From the NCBI GenBank assembly GCA_021779635.1, contig JAJYAH010000357.1, positions 1-7,105 on the forward strand: DNA of 7,105 nt, given 5' to 3'. Position 1 is the first letter of the stretch. Each line of letters begins with the position of its first letter. Under the pieces are notes generated by a model, which saw nothing but the letters and a program-made list of their open reading frames with translations, was not told the DNA's origin and ran no database searches. This stretch comes from Pseudomonadota bacterium. Lineage in GTDB: Bacteria > Pseudomonadota > Alphaproteobacteria > Rhizobiales > Xanthobacteraceae. The position numbers and the translations under genes are program-made. This document shows, one piece after another, positions 1 to 5,984 of this stretch.

Positions 1-3000
1 GGGCTAGCGCCTCGCTCACCGTACGCAGGGCGACATTGCTGGCATAGATGCCGGGCTGCAGGTTCATTGGCACATCGACACGCAATGAAAATAGGGCGAT
101 GTCGGTGATGAAATCAGTCCCGAGGACGACGTGACGTATCGGGCTCGTGCCGTCGCATATTTGCTTGTCGTCATCGTCCGGGAAAGGTTTGCGGTGGGAC
201 CCGAGCAGCTTGGGCGAGGGATCGGTCGCGGACTCGATGCGACCGCATTTGACGCAATAGGTGTAGCCGTCGTGGTTCGGCCCGGTGTTCGAGACAAGCA
301 GGTGGTCGCGCGCCGGCAGAACACGGATGCGGTCATTGACCGGAAGCCAGCCGGCGCCCTCGTCGGGCGTTCCCATCGTAAGTTTCGCGCGCGTGGCGTA
401 GCTCGTCTCCGGCATATCATCCGGCGAGGTGACTTCCTCGGCATCGACCGGATGGGCGAAGCCCGGCGGGCGCAGCCAGTAGCGGCCCGGGCCGAACGTG
501 TTTTCGCCACCGCATGCCTCGCAGTCGCGCGTCTCGTTGCGGTTCGCTTCGCCGATCAGATAGGTCTTGGCGAAGCCGCACTCGCTGCACTCCATGTAAA
601 TGCGCTTGGACTCCCACGCCGTGAAACGGTCATCGGACATAACGGAGTAGATCGCACCCGAGGTGTAGCACTTGCCGGAAATCCAGACCTGCTTTCCCGG
701 CGCGTATTGCGTTAGCGCGATCGGCAGGCCCTGCGACGGCGCGAAGCGCATGATCGGGCGGAAACGCGACGAACGGTCCCGGTCAAAGACATGGAAGGTC
801 GCTACGTCGGTCGGGAAGGCGTACCGGGGCAGCTTGCCGCAATAAAGCAAGCGGTCGAGAAGCTTTCCCGGGCGCGAAGTCTGGCGCGGCCGTTCCTCGC
901 CTTCTTCAGCCGCATCCTCCGACTCATCGTCGTCATCCGCGTCCGTGGCCTCGTCCGTCTCGCCGGGTCCGGGGCGAATCGCGTCGTCAACCGCCTTCAG
1001 ACAATCGGCCATCATGCCTTCCAGCAGTTCCTTGCGGTCCTCCGGCTTCAATTCGGTGGGTATCCACGAAGACACCCGCTTCTGAAGTTGCTCGTCGTGC
1101 TCCTTCAGCCAGGAGGCGAAGTCGTCGCGGTTCAGAACGGACGTGTTGCGGCGGAATTCGGCGACAGTGCCGAGCACGGAGAACAGGTCGTGCCGCTGGT
1201 TGGGATCGACCTGCGGGAGCCGGTCCTGATGGTAGTTCTGCAGGAGGAAGGCCCGAATGTGACGCCGCACGATCTCGGCATTGTCGAGCGTGAGCTTCGG
1301 ATCGACCACATCGCCGCGTATCATGCCGTCCGGCTCGGAAAAATAATGCTCGTCGTGGCTGTCGGCGCTGCCGAACGCAACGACGGTTGCGACCGCATTG
1401 CCGCGGCGGCCGGCGCGACCCGACCGTTGCTGATAATTGGCGCGGCCCGGCGGCATGTTGCGCAGCGCCACGCCGGACAACGCGCCGATGTCGATACCTA
1501 CTTCCATCGTGGTCGTGCTGGACAGAACGTCGATAGCAGCCTCGTTGCTGTTGCGGCCAGCCAAGGCGATATCCTGAAACAGCAGTTCGTTCTCCTCTGC
1601 CTTGGAGAAGACATCTTCGTTTTGCGGCGCGTTCAATTGCGCTGTGTGCTCGGCGGCAATCAGCGCCATAGGCTGGCGCCCGTTCTGCGCCTCGACGGCG
1701 GGCTTTCGGTAGAAACCGTTGCGCGCCAAAAAGACCGGATCGGTATCGGGGTCGAGCGCTTTGACTTCACTGCTGCCGCAGTCGAGGCAATGCGAGAGTC
1801 CCGGCACGGGACGGTGGACGGATTTGCAGCTATCGCAATGAACCCATGCGCCATCGAAGAGCAGTGAAAGCTCGCTGCCCCTGAGACGCTTGAACCCACT
1901 GTCCGAGTCCTGCGTGAAAAGAGCAAGCAGCACTGGCGACCATTTATCCCAGAAAATCTTGAGAGCCGCCTTGTCATTGATTACGCGAGCCATCGCGTTG
2001 AACTTGCCCTTTTGGCCACGGATGCTGGTGCCCTCGGAACGGGGCCGCCGCCACCAGACCGGCGGCATGGCGCTCAGCCAGAAACCGTGCCCCTGCCAGC
2101 AGCGCAGCCATGCGCGCGCGAGGCCCACCTTGGCTTCGGCCGTTTCGGCAAAACCCAGTATCGAAGGCAGTTGCTGCAGGGCGGCTGTATGCTTGCTGCG
2201 CTCGACAATCGACGCGAGCGCAAGCGCTTCAAAACCGCGAAAGCGGTCCTGAACTGTGGTGATGATATTATCGAGCAGGGCTTCGGGGGGGCGTTCGTTG
2301 CGCAGTTCCATGCAGAGATTCAAAAGCCCCGCATCATCTTCGGTCTCCTTGGCGCGGACGGCCTGTTCGACAATCGCTTCGGCTCCGAAGCTCTCGCCCG
2401 GCTTCATTTCCGGGCGCAGCCGCACATTCAGTTCCTTTGAAGCAAGCAGGACTGCGAGATAGAGATCCTCCAGATTGAGGTTCGATCGAAGTACAGGAAC
2501 GCCCAAGAGACGGCGATAGCCCCAACTGATGAGCGGACGCAGGGAATCGCGGACGGAATACATTTGCAAATTCGGGGCAAGACGGGCCGCTACCTGGCGG
2601 GAGTCCGAGAACGCAAGAACCTTGCGTCCTTGCAGCGGCGCAAAGCGCGTCGGCGGCACGGGTGCTGGCGGCTGAATCTGAAGCTGGCGCGCGACGAGCG
2701 CCTGAAATGGCTGATCACCCTTCGTCTGGTGATCCTGAACATAGCTGCGTCCGAACCGAGCGGTCTTACCGCAGACGGCGCAAGGCACAAATTGCCCGCG
2801 CGCCTCAAATCCGGCCGTTGCGTCGTCGTCCTCGTCCACCGCTTCGCAGACACGATCGCTGCGGACATAAACAGTGCGGGTGCGCGACCCAAGATTTGGC
2901 GGATTGAGCCGCCCCGTCTCAAGATCGTAATCAGCCGGCTCCGCCACGTCCTCGATAGCCGGGTCCTCAAGCAAAAGATCCAGGGGCAGCAGCGGCGTCG

Positions 3001-4876
3001 TGGCGCCGGCGGCCATGCGCAGGGCCTGGCCGGGCTTCGACCAGAGCGCCGAAGGCGCGTCAACGTCGTCGGTGTAGGCCCGCGCGTGGGCTGTGCCGCA
3101 GTTCCGGCAGGTGTACAGCTCCAGAACACGAGCGCCGCATTCGCAACGCTCCAGTGGCTGGCTGTACATCTTGCCGCAAATCCCGTCCCTGTCCTCTTCC
3201 GCGATCTCGCTGCAATTGGGGTCCATGCAAACCCAAAGGCCGGGCAGGCCCCGGAAGAAGTTGTGAACGCGGCACGGGAGCAGACCCGGCGTTTTCGGAT
3301 CGAGTCTCGCAACGCTGCCGAACGCCATCAGCGCCGTGACGGCGGCGTCGGCAGTTGCTGGTGGCGAGATCGGAAACAAGTCGCGACCGAGTTCGGCGAC
3401 GGGGAGCGCCTGCTGCATCGTCGCGTTGACCAGCAGGCCCATAGGGCCGAACTCGGATAGCGCGTGATAAAGCGCGGCCTCGGCGGTGTGGCTGCCACCG
3501 ACATGCCGATAGTCCAGCAGAGGTTTGATGGCTGCGAGACGGCCGGCATCATCCACCACGTCGTAAAATGCTTTCAGGTCGATCGAGGCAAGGACCTCCG
3601 CGTCATGGGTCGAGCCGGTGGCGCTGTGCGAGCGCAGATCGAGCGAGCCCCTGATCGGAATGAATGTTTCTGGCGCCAGACCCGAAATCTGCGCGCCGAA
3701 TTCTGGCGCGTACTCATGATCCTTAAAGCTCGCCGTCGCGCAGATCACTTGGAAGCGTTCGGATGACGCGCCCAGCCTGTCGCGTAGCCGCCGCAGAAGC
3801 AGGCCGACTTCCGCGCCGGCAGCTCCCCTGTAAAGGTGAGCCTCGTCGAGAACGACAAGAAATTTTTCGCTTGGATTTTTTTCGAGCCATTCGCGCGTCC
3901 TGTCGAAGATGGTCCGTTCGATAGGACGCATGAGCATGTATTCGAGCATCGAATAGTTGGTGACGAGCAGATCGGGCGGCGCAGCCTGCACTTCGTGCCG
4001 CGTAAGCAACTCGGAGTCGTCCGGCAGCGTTACGGCGCGAACGAATTCTCCAGTCCTCCGGTCGGCCCATCCGGAATTCTTCTCCCCGAACCATGCGGCG
4101 AGGTCCGGCTTGGCCGGCCACTTGCCGCGTTCCTTTAGCGCGGCGAGAAGGCGCCTCGCCTCCTTCTGGTCGTCCGATTCCTCGCCGCCCGCGCGGCGCT
4201 CAATGTCTGCGTAGAACTCACCGAATGACTTGAGCTTGACGGAATCTTTCTTGGTGGTGCGGATGCCGGCATAGGGCGTGCGGCTCGTGTAACGGGCGAA
4301 GCGGGGCGGCCTCCCGGCCCATGACTTGAACAGCTTAACCAGGCGCGGATCGCCGAACAGGGAGCGCAGCCGCCCCAACTGGTCGTTCACGAGAGCGTTC
4401 ATCGGGTAGAGGATCAGCGCACGCATCGCCGGATTGTCCCTGAAGGATGCCGGTTTTGCGTTCGCCTCGCGTGCAAGCTTGCCGAGAATCGGCAGCAGGA
4501 AGGATTCGGTTTTGCCCGAGCCAGTGCCCGTCATGACGACGAGGTTCTTGCCGTCGACGAGGCAGCCGCGGATCGACTCGGATTGGTGCTTGTAGGGTGG
4601 ATCGTAAATGAGCCGCGGAAGGTCTCCGTCCGCTTTCGCGAGCAAGGAATAGACTTGCAGGGCCGCTGTTGGCAGCCCTTTCATGTCCGCGAACTTTTCG
4701 CCGGTCTGATAGCGCGGCGTCGATTCCAGATAGGGCACCTGATGAATGACGCCGGGACAATCAAGCAATTCCTTGCGCCGCTCGATCAGCGAGCGCGCGC
4801 TGATATGGTATGTCGCCTCGATGTAATCGCGCAGCGACCCGTGAAGGTTCTCGATCGTTTCATGGATTGTTTGCAC
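1..4876 (-). CDS. Large YprA/MrfA-family DEAH-box helicase (DruE/DrmA-DrmB-like), 3' end cut by window edge
   Basis: This is an ATP-dependent superfamily 2 DNA helicase, probably the motor of an anti-phage system. Reading from GTG at 4876, 1625 codons are open and no stop occurs before the window edge. Seen: Q-motif-like PPYKHQSE (93-100); Walker A TGTGSGKTES (116-125); motif Ia YPMNALVNDQL (157-167); PDLLVTNYSMLEYML (301-315); Walker B DEAHLYRG (344-351); motif III TAS (381-383); RVHNFFRGLPGLW (536-548); motif IV FSDSRQ (756-761); motif V TTTMEVGIDIG (1121-1131); motif VI QQRSGRAGRRG (1149-1159). Cysteine clusters lie at 550-593, 677-702, 1014-1033, 1430-1455 and 1541-1574. An acidic linker (1306-1328) separates the motor from the C-terminal part, which ends in a segment (about 1594-1625, LFSLRVDVP to ALRTVSEALA) resembling the entry to the DUF1998/MZB domain. 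The motifs and DEAHLYRG-type signature are those of YprA, DrmA and DruE proteins; a single chain this long is more like DruE than DrmA, which has DrmB separate. GTG at 4891 is an alternative start. Family assignment is firm; the named system is not. Confidence 0.96.
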   Translation of the reverse strand, partial: MQTIHETIENLHGSLRDYIEATYHISARSLIERRKELLDCPGVIHQVPYLESTPRYQTGEKFADMKGLPTAALQVYSLLAKADGDLPRLIYDPPYKHQSESIRGCLVDGKNLVVMTGTGSGKTESFLLPILGKLAREANAKPASFRDNPAMRALILYPMNALVNDQLGRLRSLFGDPRLVKLFKSWAGRPPRFARYTSRTPYAGIRTTKKDSVKLKSFGEFYADIERRAGGEESDDQKEARRLLAALKERGKWPAKPDLAAWFGEKNSGWADRRTGEFVRAVTLPDDSELLTRHEVQAAPPDLLVTNYSMLEYMLMRPIERTIFDRTREWLEKNPSEKFLVVLDEAHLYRGAAGAEVGLLLRRLRDRLGASSERFQVICATASFKDHEYAPEFGAQISGLAPETFIPIRGSLDLRSHSATGSTHDAEVLASIDLKAFYDVVDDAGRLAAIKPLLDYRHVGGSHTAEAALYHALSEFGPMGLLVNATMQQALPVAELGRDLFPISPPATADAAVTALMAFGSVARLDPKTPGLLPCRVHNFFRGLPGLWVCMDPNCSEIAEEDRDGICGKMYSQPLERCECGARVLELYTCRNCGTAHARAYTDDVDAPSALWSKPGQALRMAAGATTPLLPLDLLLEDPAIEDVAEPADYDLETGRLNPPNLGSRTRTVYVRSDRVCEAVDEDDDATAGFEARGQFVPCAVCGKTARFGRSYVQDHQTKGDQPFQALVARQLQIQPPAPVPPTRFAPLQGRKVLAFSDSRQVAARLAPNLQMYSVRDSLRPLISWGYRRLLGVPVLRSNLNLEDLYLAVLLASKELNVRLRPEMKPGESFGAEAIVEQAVRAKETEDDAGLLNLCMELRNERPPEALLDNIITTVQDRFRGFEALALASIVERSKHTAALQQLPSILGFAETAEAKVGLARAWLRCWQGHGFWLSAMPPVWWRRPRSEGTSIRGQKGKFNAMARVINDKAALKIFWDKWSPVLLALFTQDSDSGFKRLRGSELSLLFDGAWVHCDSCKSVHRPVPGLSHCLDCGSSEVKALDPDTDPVFLARNGFYRKPAVEAQNGRQPMALIAAEHTAQLNAPQNEDVFSKAEENELLFQDIALAGRNSNEAAIDVLSSTTTMEVGIDIGALSGVALRNMPPGRANYQQRSGRAGRRGNAVATVVAFGSADSHDEHYFSEPDGMIRGDVVDPKLTLDNAEIVRRHIRAFLLQNYHQDRLPQVDPNQRHDLFSVLGTVAEFRRNTSVLNRDDFASWLKEHDEQLQKRVSSWIPTELKPEDRKELLEGMMADCLKAVDDAIRPGPGETDEATDADDDDESEDAAEEGEERPRQTSRPGKLLDRLLYCGKLPRYAFPTDVATFHVFDRDRSSRFRPIMRFAPSQGLPIALTQYAPGKQVWISGKCYTSGAIYSVMSDDRFTAWESKRIYMECSECGFAKTYLIGEANRNETRDCEACGGENTFGPGRYWLRPPGFAHPVDAEEVTSPDDMPETSYATRAKLTMGTPDEGAGWLPVNDRIRVLPARDHLLVSNTGPNHDGYTYCVKCGRIESATDPSPKLLGSHRKPFPDDDDKQICDGTSPIRHVVLGTDFITDIALFSLRVDVPMNLQPGIYASNVALRTVSEALA
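893..961 (-). other. Acidic linker of the helicase, between motor and C-terminal zinc-binding part
   Basis: Codons 1306-1328 of the helicase encode 15 Asp or Glu out of 23 residues, including a DDDDE run. The segment follows the last motor motif by about 150 residues and precedes the RYAFPTDV block (1351-1358) that opens the C-terminal part. It is probably a disordered hinge. It falls about where the chain is split into DrmA and DrmB in DISARM, so it may mark an ancient fusion point; that last point is inference. Confidence 0.7.
3098..3229 (-). other. Cysteine-rich zinc-ribbon-like insert in the helicase (residues 550-593)
   Basis: Seven cysteines occur at residues 550, 555, 567, 578, 580, 590 and 593, including a C-x2-C at 590-593. 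They follow the RVHNFFRGLPGLW block between motif III and motif IV. Similar cysteine-rich inserts follow this block in YprA-type helicases, so a structural zinc site or sites in an insert between the two RecA lobes is likely. Which residues bind metal cannot be told from sequence. Confidence 0.7.
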
Positions 4877-4903
4877 GTGCCCCCCCTTCACTTGCGCCTT
4901 CCG
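4860..4903 (-). promoter_or_regulatory. Start region of the helicase gene, two candidate GTG starts and overlapping upstream stop
   Basis: On the minus strand the helicase frame offers GTG at 4891, with GGAAGG (4902-4897) five bases ahead, and GTG at 4876, with a G-rich AAGGGG (4888-4883) six bases ahead. Both lie inside the end of the upstream gene, whose TGA is at 4862-4860. There is no ATG until codon 65 counted from 4876, and that would drop the conserved-looking PYLESTPRYQ segment. I chose 4876 because of the G-rich site directly upstream, but 4891 is nearly as good. Overlap of about 17 or 32 bases implies translational coupling. Confidence 0.6.
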
Positions 4904-5972
4904 TAGCCGAAAGCCAGAGTCGGTCCTGCAGAAAGCGCTCTTCGACCTTCGCTTCGCTGGCCGGAAGCCAATAGGACATCAGGCACTTCTCGGGCGACAC
5001 GGGCCGCCCGAATATTATCAGCCGCCTTTCCGCCCAGAGCGGCAGCGGTGAAAAGAAATCCAGTCGGACTCCGTCATTGGCGGCGCGCCGCCGGTAGAGC
5101 TGCGGACGACCAAGTCGGCGATCGAGTGCCATCTGAACGTGCCATGCCACATCGCAGCCGCGCCAGCGCGACTTCTTCAGTGGAAAATCTAGGAGCCTTG
5201 CCGGAACCCCGTCTTGCAGCGTGACGAAGCACCAAAGGGAAGCCCCGAATTCCTGGGGGCGGCGGGCGACGAAATTGCCGCTCCGGCGTTTCGGAGCCGT
5301 CCACCTTCCGCGGTAGTAAGTGACCGGCTGTGCGGAGTCGAGAATCTGCAAGTCGCCAATCGCGCCGCTCGGCGGCTGCGACACCAGCCGGTATTCCAAC
5401 GCGGCCAGCATTTCCTGCGCCGACTCCGCCTTGGGGCACTTCAGCCAAACATGCTCCGACAGCTCCTGCAGGCCCTGTTCGCGCAGTTCAGCGGGCAGGT
5501 CTTCGCCCGGTTGCTGTGCGATCAGCCGCGTGAAGCCTTCATGGGTGACGCGAGAGGCAAGCCCTTCCGGCAGGAACGTGTCCTGGTCGGGAACGACGCC
5601 GACGAGGAAAATGCTGCCGCTTGGACGTGAGACGAAGCCCGGTGGCGCTGCGTAAACCCAAGTGCCCTTCGCTCCGGGATCGTCGCTGACGACATCGCTG
5701 AGTTCGAGCAGATCGCCCGCGACGATGAGAGCATCGATGATTTCCTCGATGCGGTCCGCGAGTCGCTTGGCGTCCTGAGACAGGCCTCGAAGGCTTTCGA
5801 CAAGGGACGCCCGCAACGCCGCCCGCGAACAGGGGCAACGCATGCCTGCACTGCGCCTTAACAGCGCGGCCAGCAGGCCATCGTCGATGAACGTGCCCAC
5901 AGCCGGCGGCAAATGTAGCGCGCGGCGGCAATCGGCGAGAACATCATCGGGTCGGAGTTCGGTGATTACCAT
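4860..5972 (-). CDS. Uncharacterised 370-aa helicase-partner protein with winged-helix-like N-terminus
   Basis: I do not recognise a named family. The start is ATG at 5972, preceded by GAGGTG with a short spacer; its ATGGTAA overlaps the stop of the gene before it. A longer reading to 6215 would lie entirely inside that gene and is rejected. Residues about 28-95 look helical and end in a hydrophobic turn-strand (helices near 28-40, 51-63 and 71-85, then GDLLELSD), compatible with a winged helix; this is judged by eye. The middle (about 105-215) has short hydrophobic strands such as IFLVGVVPDQ (121-130). The C-terminal part (about 218-355) is rich in aromatic and basic residues: YYRGRW (219-224), SLWCFVTLQDG (245-255), RGCDVAWHVQMALD (271-284), FFSPLPLWAERRL (306-318) and CLMSYWLP (330-337). 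It has no signal peptide, membrane segment or nuclease motif that I can see. Its last codons overlap the helicase start, so the products are probably made together. By size and position it could correspond to DruD of Druantia type I (from memory, untested). Confidence 0.9.
   Translation of the reverse strand: MVITELRPDDVLADCRRALHLPPAVGTFIDDGLLAALLRRSAGMRCPCSRAALRASLVESLRGLSQDAKRLADRIEEIIDALIVAGDLLELSDVVSDDPGAKGTWVYAAPPGFVSRPSGSIFLVGVVPDQDTFLPEGLASRVTHEGFTRLIAQQPGEDLPAELREQGLQELSEHVWLKCPKAESAQEMLAALEYRLVSQPPSGAIGDLQILDSAQPVTYYRGRWTAPKRRSGNFVARRPQEFGASLWCFVTLQDGVPARLLDFPLKKSRWRGCDVAWHVQMALDRRLGRPQLYRRRAANDGVRLDFFSPLPLWAERRLIIFGRPVSPEKCLMSYWLPASEAKVEERFLQDRLWLSATEGASEGGARANNP
4880..4886 (-). repeat. 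G7 homopolymer at the junction of the 370-aa gene and the helicase gene
   Basis: Seven consecutive G on the coding strand lie four codons before the most likely helicase start, inside the last codons of the upstream gene. The helicase frame is also open across this tract. Loss of one G in DNA or transcript, or a +1 shift of the ribosome, would join the upstream gene in frame to the helicase. The tract also supplies the G-rich part of the helicase ribosome binding site. That it is used in this way is not shown. Confidence 0.6.
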
Positions 5973-5984
5973 CGCCACCTCGGA
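5966..5984 (-). promoter_or_regulatory. Ribosome binding site and stop/start overlap between the two upstream genes
   Basis: Read on the minus strand, GAGGTG (5981-5976) is followed by GCG and the ATG at 5972. The sequence ATGGTAA holds both the start of the 370-residue gene and the TAA stop (5968-5966) of the gene before it. The Shine-Dalgarno-like site lies inside the preceding gene. Its spacing is short, which suits re-initiation by ribosomes finishing the first gene. This junction decides the start of the second gene. Confidence 0.75.

Noticed and set aside
131..715. Plus-strand open frame of 194 codons
   Set aside because: It is opposite the C-terminal zinc-rich part of the helicase, where CxxC pairs on the minus strand are clearly the coding signal.
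791..1867. Plus-strand open frame of 358 codons
   Set aside because: It lies wholly opposite the helicase gene, whose translation here holds motif V, motif VI and zinc-ribbon residues. The plus-strand product is rich in Arg, Val and Ala with no recognisable motif, as expected of an antisense frame in GC-rich DNA.
2590..3312. Minus-strand open frame of 240 codons in another frame within the helicase
   Set aside because: It is overprinted on the helicase insert. The helicase frame is uninterrupted here and carries family-typical blocks; the alternative product is Arg-rich low-information sequence.
2564..3460. Plus-strand open frame of 298 codons
   Set aside because: It is antisense to the cysteine-rich insert and motif IV of the helicase; the product has no motif and high Arg content. 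Same reasoning as other shadow frames.
3723..3882. Programmed -1 frameshift at the A7 tract giving a short helicase product
   Set aside because: The A AAA AAT layout is a weak slippery site, I saw no clear downstream stem-loop or upstream Shine-Dalgarno stimulator, and the shifted tail is low-information sequence. It is kept only as a minor remark among the homopolymer tracts.
1..4876. Assigning the helicase to MrfA DNA repair
   Set aside because: The core motifs match, but the chain is more than twice the usual MrfA length and sits in an overlapping operon with unfamiliar genes, and I see no MrfB-type exonuclease. Defence association fits better.
4860..5972. Calling the upstream genes druC and druD outright
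   Set aside because: The match is only gene order and approximate length from memory. No sequence motif ties either protein to those families, and ARMADA or a new system fits equally well.
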